Positions 24,360-32,091 of a stretch of 40,965 nt of DNA are shown here, in pieces. Where the stretch lies: NCBI GenBank assembly GCA_900548535.1, contig URLG01000022.1, positions 1 to 40,965 on the forward strand, written 5' to 3'. The notes beneath the pieces were generated by a model. The model did no database searches. It was given only the letters and a program-made list of their open reading frames with translations, and was not told the DNA's origin. Source of the stretch: Candidatus Segatella intestinihominis. Its GTDB lineage: Bacteria > Bacteroidota > Bacteroidia > Bacteroidales > Bacteroidaceae. Positions within the stretch are counted from its first letter, which is position 1; each line of letters begins with the position of its first letter. Made by a program: the position numbers and the translations under genes.

Positions 24360-25724
24360 ATGATCAATATATCTGAGGTTATCGAAACCAATAAGATGAT
24401 AGAGCAAGAGAACTTTGATGTGCGTACCATCACCATGGGTATCAACCTGCTGGACTGCGCATCAACTGACCTCGATGAGCTCTGTCAGAACATCTACAAT
24501 AAAATCACACGCTTGGCAAAGAACTTGGTTAAGACGGGCGAGGACATCTCCAAGGAGTTTGGTGTGCCTATCGTCAACAAGCGTATCTCCATCACCCCTA
24601 TCTCACTGGTGGGCGGTTCTGCTTGCAAGACTACCGACGACTATGTGAAAATAGCCAAGACCCTGGACAAGTGTGCCAAGGAGCTGGGCGTCAACTTCCT
24701 CGGTGGCTACTCCGCCATCGTGAGCAAGGGTATGAGCAAGAGCGATAAACTCCTGATTCGCTCCATCCCTCAGGCTCTGGCCCAGACCGACTTCATCTGT
24801 AGCTCAGTCAATGTAGGTTCTACCAAGACAGGTATCAACATGGATGCCGTGCGCTTGATGGGCGAAATCGTGAAGGATACTGCCGAGGCTACCAAGGACA
24901 AGGGATCGCTGGGATGCGCCAAGCTCGTAGTGCTCTGCAATGCGCCTGACGACAACCCATTTATGGCTGGTGCCTTCCATGGAGTTTCTGAGGCTGACGC
25001 TGTAATCAGCGTGGGTGTCAGTGGTCCGGGCGTAGTGAAATACGCTTTGCAGAGTGTGCGTGGTGAAAGTTTCGAGGTGCTCTGCGAAACCATCAAGCGC
25101 ACTGCCTTCAAGATTACCCGTGTAGGTCAGTTGGTTGCCAAGGAGGCATCTCGCCGCTTGGGCGTTCCATTCGGCATCATCGACCTCTCTCTGGCTCCTA
25201 CTCCAGCCATTGGCGATAGCGTAGCTGATATTCTGGAAGAGATTGGTTTGGAGCACGCAGGTGCACCAGGTACCACAGCGGCTCTCGCCTTGCTCAATGA
25301 CCAGGTGAAGAAGGGCGGCATCATGGCTTCTTCTTACGTAGGCGGACTGAGCGGTGCCTTCATTCCTGTGAGCGAAGACCAGGGTATGATCAATGCCGTA
25401 GAGGCTGGCGCACTCACCATTGAGAAGTTGGAGGCTATGACTTGTGTATGCTCCGTAGGTTTGGATATGATTGCCATCCCTGGTGACACTCCAGCCACCA
25501 CGATTTCGGGCATCATCGCTGACGAAGCTGCCATCGGTATGGTGAACCAGAAGACTACTGCCGTGCGTGTCATCCCAGTTGTGGGCATGAAAGTAGGAGA
25601 CAATGTAGACTTCGGTGGCTTGCTGGGTCATGCTCCCATCATGCCTGTCAATAAGTTTAGTTGCGAGGCATTCGTCAACCGAGTTGGTCGAATCCCTGCT
25701 CCTATCCATAGTTTCAAGAATTAA
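24360..25724 (+). CDS. PFL-family protein (DUF711/UPF0210)
   Basis: A 454-residue soluble protein of the DUF711 family. Segments such as NVRTITMGINLLDCA-like at the start (here FDVRTITMGINLLDCA), SLVGGSACKTTDDYV, DLSLAPTPAIGDSVADILEEIGLEHAG and CSVGLDMIAIPGDTPA are well conserved. The fold is related to pyruvate formate lyase-like barrels, but no glycyl-radical motif or reaction is known. It is co-transcribed with the ACT protein upstream and ends at the hairpin 25736-25780. Confidence 0.92.
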   Translation: MINISEVIETNKMIEQENFDVRTITMGINLLDCASTDLDELCQNIYNKITRLAKNLVKTGEDISKEFGVPIVNKRISITPISLVGGSACKTTDDYVKIAKTLDKCAKELGVNFLGGYSAIVSKGMSKSDKLLIRSIPQALAQTDFICSSVNVGSTKTGINMDAVRLMGEIVKDTAEATKDKGSLGCAKLVVLCNAPDDNPFMAGAFHGVSEADAVISVGVSGPGVVKYALQSVRGESFEVLCETIKRTAFKITRVGQLVAKEASRRLGVPFGIIDLSLAPTPAIGDSVADILEEIGLEHAGAPGTTAALALLNDQVKKGGIMASSYVGGLSGAFIPVSEDQGMINAVEAGALTIEKLEAMTCVCSVGLDMIAIPGDTPATTISGIIADEAAIGMVNQKTTAVRVIPVVGMKVGDNVDFGGLLGHAPIMPVNKFSCEAFVNRVGRIPAPIHSFKN

Positions 25725-25735
25725 AGAATGGCTTT

Positions 25736-25785
25736 AGAGAGGACGAACAGGAGAAAGTTTAGCTTCTGTTCGCCCTCTTTTCTAT
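25736..25785 (+). terminator. Terminator after the DUF711 gene
   Basis: An imperfect 17-18 bp stem, 25736-25753 with 25763-25780, is followed by TTTCTAT. Confidence 0.8.
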
Positions 25786-25846
25786 ATTATTCCAACTTTT
25801 TGTTTAAAAAAGCATAATAGCCCATCCACTATTCAAGAAATATTTG

Positions 25847-25854
25847 TATCTTTG
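25847..25854 (+). promoter_or_regulatory. -7 box upstream of the nucleoside phosphorylase gene
   Basis: TATCTTTG matches the Bacteroidota -7 element. No clear TTTG was found at -33. It lies 49 bp before the start codon. Confidence 0.6.
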
Positions 25855-25903
25855 CTTTTCTCAAATGAAATAAATTACTCACACTTTTAAATCGAGAAAC
25901 ATT

Positions 25904-26776
25904 ATGAGCAAATATTTTGCAGAATCAGAATTGATTATCAATGAGGACGGAAGTTGCTTCCACCTCCATCTACGTCCAGAACAACTGGCAGATAAAGTGA
26001 TCCTAGTAGGCGACCCAGGTCGTGTAGCCCTCGTAGCATCTCACTTCGACGAGAAAGAGTGCGAGGTTTCTAGCCGTGAGTTCCATACCATCACAGGCAC
26101 TTACAAAGGCAAGCGCATCACCGTGCAGAGCACAGGTATCGGATGCGACAACATCGACATCGTGGTCAATGAGCTGGATGCCCTCAAGAACATCGACTTC
26201 AAGACTCGCACCGAGAAGCAAGAGCACACCACGCTCACCCTAGTGCGCATCGGCACCTGCGGCGGTTTGCAGCTCAATACCCCAGCTGGCACTTTCGTGG
26301 CTTCACAGAAGAGCATCGGTTTCGACGGCTTGCTCAATTTCTACGCACACCGCAATGAGGTGAGCGACCTGGAGACAGAGACTGAGTTCAAGCGCCAAGT
26401 GAAGTGGGTGGACCAGATAGGCAACCCATACTGTGTAAACAATGACCCAGAGCTTTTGGATCGTATCGCTGGCGATGATATGGTACGTGGCATCACTATC
26501 GCTTGTGGTGGATTCTATGGTCCACAGGGTAGAGAGCTCCGCATTCCACTAGCCGACCCTGAGCTTAATCAAAAGATCGAAGACTTCGAGTATAAGGGAT
26601 TGCGTGTCAATAACTTCGAGATGGAGAGCTCAGCTCTTGCCGGTCTTTCACTCTTGCTGGGTCACAAGGCTATGACCTGCTGCATGGTTATCGCCAACCG
26701 CCGTGCCAAGAAAGCCAACACGGGTTATAAGAGCACAATCGACAACCTCATCCAGTTGGTTCTTGACAGAATCTAA
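25904..26776 (+). CDS. Nucleoside phosphorylase
   Basis: A 290-residue PNP/UDP-family enzyme, which cleaves nucleosides with phosphate to free base and ribose-1-phosphate. Visible are VILVGDPGRVALVASHF, the STGIGCDNIDIVVNEL and LVRIGTCGGL phosphate/ribose segments, FEMESSAL with the ribose-binding Glu, and CCMVIANRRA. It is somewhat closer to uridine phosphorylases than to purine enzymes; the base preference is not certain. mnmE follows after 54 bp and may be co-transcribed. Confidence 0.88.
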   Translation: MSKYFAESELIINEDGSCFHLHLRPEQLADKVILVGDPGRVALVASHFDEKECEVSSREFHTITGTYKGKRITVQSTGIGCDNIDIVVNELDALKNIDFKTRTEKQEHTTLTLVRIGTCGGLQLNTPAGTFVASQKSIGFDGLLNFYAHRNEVSDLETETEFKRQVKWVDQIGNPYCVNNDPELLDRIAGDDMVRGITIACGGFYGPQGRELRIPLADPELNQKIEDFEYKGLRVNNFEMESSALAGLSLLLGHKAMTCCMVIANRRAKKANTGYKSTIDNLIQLVLDRI

Positions 26777-26788
26777 GAGGTTTAACAT

Positions 26789-26803
26789 ATCATAAAGTTC
26801 AAA
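26789..26803. repeat. Possible half-copy of a palindromic heptad element
   Basis: ATCATAAAGTTCAAA matches the start of the right arm of elements A and B (core plus first heptad). No second heptad or left arm is present. It lies in the short gap between the nucleoside phosphorylase and mnmE genes. A decayed remnant is possible; chance is not excluded. Confidence 0.35.
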
Positions 26804-26830
26804 CAACAAACATCAAAATACAATAAGTAA

Positions 26831-28180
26831 ATGACCGAAGAATGTATTTGCGCCTTGGCAACGCCTGCTGGTGGTGCCATCGGAATCATCCGTCTGAGCG
26901 GAGAGAAATCCATAGAAATCACCGACCAGGTTTTCACTTCTGCCAATGGTAAACCTCTGGCAGAAGCCAAGCCCTATACCATCCACTATGGTGAGCTGAA
27001 GGACAAGGAAGGCAATACCATTGACGATGTCTTGGTAAGCGTCTTCAAGGCACCTCACAGCTACACGGGCGAGGACAGCGTAGAAATCTCTTGCCATGGC
27101 AGCAGATACATTCTTCAGCAAGCTTTGCAAAGACTGATAGAAGCAGGTTGCCGCCAAGCCAACCCTGGCGAATATACCCGCAGAGCCTTCATGAACGGCA
27201 AGATGGACCTATCTCAGGCTGAGGCGGTGGCAGACCTCATAGCGTCTACCAACAAAGCTACCCATAAGATGGCTCTCAGCCAGCTAAAGGGTCATTTCAG
27301 CAGCGAATTGTCTCGTCTGCGCGAGCAACTCCTCAAGATGACATCCCTCCTGGAACTAGAATTAGACTTCAGCGACCATGAGGAACTAGAGTTTGCCGAT
27401 CGCACAGAGCTCAAAGCCTTGGCAGAGCAGATAGAGCAGCGCATCACCACCCTAGCCCGATCCTTCGAGACAGGCAATGCCTTGAAGCAGGGCGTACCCG
27501 TAGCCATCATAGGCTCTACCAACGTGGGTAAGAGCACCCTCCTCAATCGCCTTCTCCACGAGGAGAAAGCCATCGTGAGCGATGTACATGGCACCACCCG
27601 TGATGTCATAGAAGACACCACAGTGATAGACGGCATCACCTTCCGCTTCATTGACACCGCTGGCATCCGCAAGACAGATGATGTGGTGGAGAATATAGGT
27701 ATCGAGCGCACCTTCCAGAAGCTGAAAGAAGCCAAGATTGTGATTTGGCTTCTAGATGAAGAGCCTACCACAGAAGCTATACAAGAAATGGCGTCAAAGG
27801 CGCATGGCAAAACGCTCTTGAAGGTATTCAACAAGATAGATGCCAAGCATTTCTCCCCAAACGATGACTATCTCTTGATCAGTGCCCGAACTGGCGAAAA
27901 CATCTCCCTATTAGAGCAGTCCCTAGTCAAGGCTGCCGACATCCCTGAGATCACAGAGAATGATGTCATCATCACGAGCGCCCGCCACTATGAGGCCTTG
28001 ACTCGCGCCAACGATTCCCTCCAGAGAGTCATAGAATCCATGGATATGGGCATGAGTGGAGACATCATAGCCGAGGACCTCAAGATAGCATTGGAAGAGC
28101 TAGGCGAAATCACTGGCGGACAGATAAGTAGCCAAGAAACGCTCAACAATATTTTCAAGCATTTCTGCATCGGGAAATAA
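26831..28180 (+). CDS. mnmE: tRNA modification GTPase MnmE
   Basis: A 449-residue protein that with MnmG modifies the wobble uridine of tRNAs. Residues 1-120 are the TrmE N-domain (CALATPAGGAIGIIRLSG, ISCHGSRYILQQ, NPGEYTRRAFMNGKMDLSQAEAV). The G domain has GSTNVGKST (G1), TTRD (G2), DTAGIR (G3) and NKID (G4). The C-terminus is FCIGK, with the conserved Cys. The length is normal. Two tandem hairpins follow, and the accessory region begins just after them. Confidence 0.96.
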   Translation: MTEECICALATPAGGAIGIIRLSGEKSIEITDQVFTSANGKPLAEAKPYTIHYGELKDKEGNTIDDVLVSVFKAPHSYTGEDSVEISCHGSRYILQQALQRLIEAGCRQANPGEYTRRAFMNGKMDLSQAEAVADLIASTNKATHKMALSQLKGHFSSELSRLREQLLKMTSLLELELDFSDHEELEFADRTELKALAEQIEQRITTLARSFETGNALKQGVPVAIIGSTNVGKSTLLNRLLHEEKAIVSDVHGTTRDVIEDTTVIDGITFRFIDTAGIRKTDDVVENIGIERTFQKLKEAKIVIWLLDEEPTTEAIQEMASKAHGKTLLKVFNKIDAKHFSPNDDYLLISARTGENISLLEQSLVKAADIPEITENDVIITSARHYEALTRANDSLQRVIESMDMGMSGDIIAEDLKIALEELGEITGGQISSQETLNNIFKHFCIGK

Positions 28181-28222
28181 GTCGTGATAAACAACGATTA
28201 ATATCGACAACAAATGATAGTT

Positions 28223-28250
28223 AAGGTGCTCAAAATGAGCACCTTTCTTT
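28223..28250 (+). terminator. Terminator after mnmE (first)
   Basis: A perfect 10-bp stem, 28223-28232 with 28236-28245, has a three-base loop and is followed by TCTTTTT. Confidence 0.85.
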
Positions 28251-28253
28251 TTA

Positions 28254-28292
28254 GCCTTACTATTGGTTATAATCAATGGTAAGGCTTTTTTA
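28254..28292 (+). terminator. Terminator after mnmE (second)
   Basis: A 12-bp stem with one mismatch (GCCTTACTATTG with CAATGGTAAGGC) is followed by TTTTTTA. With the first hairpin it makes a double terminator between the core gene and the accessory element. Confidence 0.75.
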
Positions 28293-28300
28293 GCACCTTT

Positions 28301-28334
28301 TTGTACCGCTCTTGTACCTCCACTTTTCAAAAGT
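28301..28334. promoter_or_regulatory. Candidate integrase-binding or attachment region
   Basis: TTGTACC occurs at 28301-28307 and 28312-28318, an 11-bp period, followed by the palindrome ACTTTTCAAAAGT at 28322-28334. It sits where the core genome gives way to the accessory element. The same heptamer is found at 29443, 31682 and in the inverted repeat at 40730/40802. The rest of 28335-28490 shows no feature. Confidence 0.35.
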
Positions 28335-28490
28335 AATAATATGAGACTCCATTTTTGGCAAATGAGTGCAAGATTGCCGAGAGTTTTGGACAATGATGGA
28401 TGATGATATAAGACCATTGAAAATAAACGGAGTAATGACAGACGACTTTTTCTACAATAAATTAAGTAAAAAAGTATAAAAAGCGTACAA

Positions 28491-29423
28491 ATGACAGCAA
28501 GCAAAGAAAGAATTCTAAAAATTTGCGAGTATTGCGGGAAGAGCTTCTATGCATCAAAATCCACAACTCGTTATTGCTCCAAGCAATGCAACAGTTATGC
28601 CTATAAGGCAGCAAGACGTGAGGAGAAAGTAAAGATGGCTGAGACAATGAGCCACCGAAAAGCTTCCGAGAAATCCATGTCTGAAATCCTCGTGAAAGAA
28701 TACCTAACTATTCAAGAGGTCGCAATACTTTTGGGACTAAGCAGACAGACCATATATAATATGGTGTATAGTGGTAAGTTGCGAGCATCCAAGATTACTT
28801 CTCGTTTATCTTTAATCAGAAAGCGAGATATAGATTATCTTGTTGATAGTTTGCCATACACCACCAAAAAAAGTGCTTCAAAAGAAGCAGTTCATGCAAA
28901 CCGAGAGCTACCTGTTCCAGAATATTACTCTGCCAAGGAAATTGCAGAAGTCCACAACACTTACGAGACCGCCATCTATGAGATAGTCAAGAAAGTCAAG
29001 ATTTCAAGAATATCCATACAAGGAAGAGTATATTGGAACAAGAAAGAGGTGGATGATTATTTTGCACACCTGTCTCCAGATCCAACCATCAGTGAATGGA
29101 TGACTGTTATGGACATTCAACAGAAATATTGTATGACGAAAACAGCCGTATATAGTTTCGTTAGTCACAATGCTATTCCAAGAAAAATGGAAGGTAACAA
29201 TGTTCTGTATTCCAAGCGTCATGTACAATTGGCAAAAGGTGAATCCGTAGAAGACCAACTTTATTATACAATACCGGAGGCCATGAAGTTGTATGGTTTA
29301 AGTCAGGACCAGATTTATAAGCGTATCAAGAAATACGCTATTGAAAAGGTGAAGATTGGCAAGTATATCAAGATTTCCAAGCGAGATTTAGAGAAAGCTA
29401 TCGGCAAGCCTAAGGTTATTTAG
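28491..29423 (+). CDS. Zinc-finger protein with four excisionase-like HTH domains
   Basis: A 310-residue protein. Residues about 8-35 hold CEYCGKSF and CSKQC, a four-Cys zinc finger. Four winged-helix units of the HTH_17/excisionase type follow: LTIQEVAILLGLSRQTIYNMV, YSAKEIAEVHNTYETAIYEIV, MTVMDIQQKYCMTKTAVYSFV and YTIPEAMKLYGLSQDQIYKRI, each with a short wing. Most excisionases have one such unit. It precedes the integrase and probably controls excision or element transcription. The likely target is the repeated module at 29422 and 31622 (inference). Confidence 0.85.
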   Translation: MTASKERILKICEYCGKSFYASKSTTRYCSKQCNSYAYKAARREEKVKMAETMSHRKASEKSMSEILVKEYLTIQEVAILLGLSRQTIYNMVYSGKLRASKITSRLSLIRKRDIDYLVDSLPYTTKKSASKEAVHANRELPVPEYYSAKEIAEVHNTYETAIYEIVKKVKISRISIQGRVYWNKKEVDDYFAHLSPDPTISEWMTVMDIQQKYCMTKTAVYSFVSHNAIPRKMEGNNVLYSKRHVQLAKGESVEDQLYYTIPEAMKLYGLSQDQIYKRIKKYAIEKVKIGKYIKISKRDLEKAIGKPKVI

Positions 29424-29473
29424 CGGTTATCAAAAGGTTAAGTTGTACCCCATTACATAACTCTATTATTTTG
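29422..29473 (+). promoter_or_regulatory. Operator-promoter module, copy 1 (integrase gene)
   Basis: AGCGGTTAT (29422-29430), AGGTTA (29435-29440), then CCCCATTACATAACTC (29448-29463) and a -7-like TTATTTTG (29466-29473). The same order recurs at 31622-31684. GTTAT and ATAAC are inverted half-sites. It lies 75 bp before the integrase ATG. Confidence 0.7.
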
Positions 29474-29547
29474 CAATCGATTTCAAAGATCTCTTAATAC
29501 GGGATCATATATGAAACATAAGTATCACATTATAAAAAGCAAACATC

Positions 29548-30654
29548 ATGGTAAATACATGTACAAGAGTTTCTCTTCGCCAAAGAGCGATTAAAAACGA
29601 CCGTATTTCTCTTTATTTGGATTTCTATCCACCAGTACGCAACCCTAAGACTATGCAAATGAGTCGCAGGGAATATTTAGGTATCTATATCTATGCTCAT
29701 CCAAAGAATGAGATGGAACGTGAGTTTAATACAGATATGCTCAATAAAGCAGAGGCCATCCGTTGTATCAGAACCCAATCACTCATCAACGAAGAATTTG
29801 GTTTTTTGGACAAAACACGACAGAAAGCTGATTTTTTGGCATACTTTGAGAAGATGACACATAAGAAAGATGACAAGTGGACATGTGTCTACAAGCATTT
29901 CTTCAAATTTGTTCAAGGTCATTGTACATTTGGGGATGTGACAGTGGAACTTTGCAAAAAGTTCAGAGAGTATCTTCTGAATGCAAATCAGTTGAATCGA
30001 ACAAAACAAAAGGTATCTCTCAACTCTGCAGCAGGTTACTACTCTACTTTCCGTGGTCTCTTAAAAATCGCCTATCGTGACAAGTGGCTGCGTGAGAACA
30101 TCAATGACTATCTGGACAAGATTGAGCCACAAGATGTAAAGAAGGAGTTTCTTACCCTCGATGAAGTAAAGCAGTTGGCTGCTACTCCTTGCGATATACC
30201 TGTACTTAAGTCTGCCTCCCTCTTTGCTTGCCTCACAGGATTGCGAATCAGCGACATCTTAAAATTGCGTTGGGAAGACTTCGAGATAGCTCCCGACCAA
30301 GGCTATTGCTTGCGTATTCGTACCCAGAAGACTCAGACCGAGGCAACCTTGCCTATCAGCAACGAGGCATACGAACTATGTGGTGAACCAAGCACGGGTA
30401 TCGTGTTCAAGGGATTGAAGCGCAGCATGATTAACCATCCCCTTAAAGCATGGTTGAAGAAGGCAGGAATCACCAAGCTATTTTCATTCCATTGCTTCCG
30501 GCACTCGTATGCAACAATCCAAATCGCCTTAGGCACAGATATTTACACGGTTTCAAAAATGCTTACCCATAAGAATGTAAGCACAACACAGATATATGCC
30601 GACCTCGTGAACGCAAAGAAAAGAGAGACAGCAAATAAGATTTCTCTTAAATAA
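29548..30654 (+). CDS. Tyrosine-type site-specific integrase
   Basis: A 368-residue phage-integrase family recombinase. The N-terminal arm-binding and SAM-like core-binding domains cover residues about 1-200. In the catalytic domain, TGLRISDILKLRW carries the first Arg, HCFRHSYAT the His and second Arg, LTHKNVST the second His and TQIYADLV the Tyr nucleophile. All catalytic residues are present. It is expected to integrate and excise the element. It is preceded by the operator module and followed by a strong terminator. Confidence 0.95.
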   Translation: MVNTCTRVSLRQRAIKNDRISLYLDFYPPVRNPKTMQMSRREYLGIYIYAHPKNEMEREFNTDMLNKAEAIRCIRTQSLINEEFGFLDKTRQKADFLAYFEKMTHKKDDKWTCVYKHFFKFVQGHCTFGDVTVELCKKFREYLLNANQLNRTKQKVSLNSAAGYYSTFRGLLKIAYRDKWLRENINDYLDKIEPQDVKKEFLTLDEVKQLAATPCDIPVLKSASLFACLTGLRISDILKLRWEDFEIAPDQGYCLRIRTQKTQTEATLPISNEAYELCGEPSTGIVFKGLKRSMINHPLKAWLKKAGITKLFSFHCFRHSYATIQIALGTDIYTVSKMLTHKNVSTTQIYADLVNAKKRETANKISLK

Positions 30655-30677
30655 ATCCATTGCATTCATTTCATGGT

Positions 30678-30714
30678 GCCCGATATTGAAAAAATGTTCA
30701 ATATCGGGCTTTTT
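30678..30714 (+). terminator. Terminator after the integrase gene
   Basis: A perfect 13-bp stem, 30678-30690 with 30697-30709, has a six-base loop and is followed by TTTTTA. Confidence 0.9.
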
Positions 30715-30737
30715 AGTTAAAGGCTCCTAAAAGTTTT

Positions 30738-30763
30738 ACGTGACTCATGCGTGACTCACGTGT
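30738..30763. promoter_or_regulatory. Direct/inverted repeat upstream of the membrane-protein gene
   Basis: CGTGACTCATG and CGTGACTCACG are adjacent near-direct repeats, and the outer ends ACGTGA/TCACGT are inverted. They lie just upstream of a -7 box at 30783. A protein-binding site is likely. Confidence 0.5.
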
Positions 30764-30782
30764 CAGTTTCTGCAGTTTTTCC

Positions 30783-30790
30783 TATTTTTG
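30783..30790 (+). promoter_or_regulatory. -7 box upstream of the two-helix membrane protein gene
   Basis: TATTTTTG followed by CGCC matches the Bacteroidota -7 element, 28 bp before the ATG at 30818. No consensus -33 box is present, which fits a regulated promoter behind the repeat at 30738-30763. Confidence 0.6.
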
Positions 30791-30817
30791 CGCCACAAAT
30801 GATTAATAATACGCAAT

Positions 30818-31612
30818 ATGAAACAGTTTAAAAAAGAATTTTTGACACAGCATTTATTGGTTTTGTGTGCAATGTCTATCATTGGTGCACTTGTTCGCAA
30901 CGAAGCTATGCAATATGGTGTAGACACCTTTAGCTGCAACTTGACGTTCGTTATCTCAACCACCATACTGATGGTTGTTTATCTCCATGCATTAGATAGT
31001 ATCGTACGATTGCTTGCCCCATGGTTTAAGCATATCTTTTGTAATACAATAAACAATACAGAAAGAAAGCGTCTGTCTTCTATTGCCATCAATGAAACAA
31101 ATACATATGATGAGGGGGAAGAGCTAAACCTGGAAGAAGTAACTTTCGTCTATGCAGATGAAGCCTCTTCTTGTATTACAAGCTATGAACAGTTGAGACA
31201 GGAAGCATTGGAAGACAAAGTCAAAAAGGAAAAGGTCTTGTTAAACTCAGCTATCGATTATACCAGAAGAACTTTTGCTGCCTACATGAAAGAGGAGCAT
31301 TTGAACCAACTTTGTGACAACATCGCTATTTTCCAGTGTTGTGCCTCTACACACATGAGACATCATTCATTGATTGTTGATAAGGCTATTCGTACTATAG
31401 ACTTAATGCATTATGCTTGGAATATAGGAAATCTCTTCAAGAAGAAAGGCATTGATACAGCAACCTTTGTAAAACAAGTTTTTGCTGATGCGCTGGTTGA
31501 TGTGGAAATATCCACTATTATAAGGAAGTTAAGAATGGAAGGTACCTGCATCATTGAATTACTACCAAGCTTAGATGTTCAAGGCGGAATCAAGACACAT
31601 TATTGTTGCTGA
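30818..31612 (+). CDS. Two-helix membrane protein of unknown function
   Basis: A 264-residue protein not recognised. The N-terminus has two hydrophobic helices (about residues 11-27 and 42-68). An acidic linker follows (DEGEELNLEEVTFVYADE), then a helical C-terminal half with several His and Cys residues (IAIFQCCASTHMRHHSLIVDKAIRTIDL) and a short beta-like end (CIIELLPSLD). It lies between the integrase and the excisionase-like gene and is probably part of the element. A role in element maintenance or immunity is only a guess. Confidence 0.75.
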   Translation: MKQFKKEFLTQHLLVLCAMSIIGALVRNEAMQYGVDTFSCNLTFVISTTILMVVYLHALDSIVRLLAPWFKHIFCNTINNTERKRLSSIAINETNTYDEGEELNLEEVTFVYADEASSCITSYEQLRQEALEDKVKKEKVLLNSAIDYTRRTFAAYMKEEHLNQLCDNIAIFQCCASTHMRHHSLIVDKAIRTIDLMHYAWNIGNLFKKKGIDTATFVKQVFADALVDVEISTIIRKLRMEGTCIIELLPSLDVQGGIKTHYCC

Positions 31613-31621
31613 TAAGCATTG

Positions 31622-31684
31622 AGCGGTTATTCAGAGGTTATATCTCAGTGATATTTATCCCCATTACATAACTCATTTACTTTG
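31622..31684 (+). promoter_or_regulatory. Operator-promoter module, copy 2
   Basis: AGCGGTTAT (31622-31630), AGGTTA (31635-31640), CCCCATTACATAACTC (31659-31674) and TTACTTTG (31677-31684) repeat the module at 29422. The spacer between its halves is 18 bp instead of 7, a difference of one helical turn. It lies 27 bp before the HTH gene and probably drives 31712-34643. Confidence 0.7.
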
Positions 31685-31711
31685 TACCCGAATAATAAAA
31701 AATGAACAGAT

Positions 31712-32080
31712 ATGATAAATGAAAGTATCACCTTTGATAAGTTACCACAAGCGGTATCTTATTTAACAGAACAAGTTATCGAGTTGAAGCAAATGGTATC
31801 AGCACTTCAACCTACATCATCAGTAAATAACCATATATTGGTTGAGATTGATGAGGCTGCTATTATTATAATGAAGTCGAAGCCAACTATTTATCGATTG
31901 GTTAACCAAGGCATTCTGCCATCCTATAAAAAAGGTAAGAAGCTATACTTCTATAAGGATGAGCTGCTTGCATGGATTGCGAATGGTCGAAAAACTACCA
32001 AGGAGCAGAACCCTTCTGAAATGCTAAAAGCCATGCAAGGAGGAATGAAGCGCAAACCCAAGTCAATGTATAATTTTTAA
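31712..32080 (+). CDS. Excisionase-family HTH protein
   Basis: A 122-residue protein. Residues 1-35 form a likely coiled coil (LPQAVSYLTEQVIELKQMVSAL). Residues 45-95 are an HTH_17 domain (EIDEAAIIIMKSKPTIYRLV, ILPSYKKGKKLYFYKDELLAWI). Such proteins bind att or origin DNA next to DUF3987/primase genes in Bacteroidota elements. It is the first gene of a three-gene operon; the next gene starts 12 bp after its stop. Confidence 0.88.
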   Translation: MINESITFDKLPQAVSYLTEQVIELKQMVSALQPTSSVNNHILVEIDEAAIIIMKSKPTIYRLVNQGILPSYKKGKKLYFYKDELLAWIANGRKTTKEQNPSEMLKAMQGGMKRKPKSMYNF

Positions 32081-32091
32081 CTCTATGCCAA

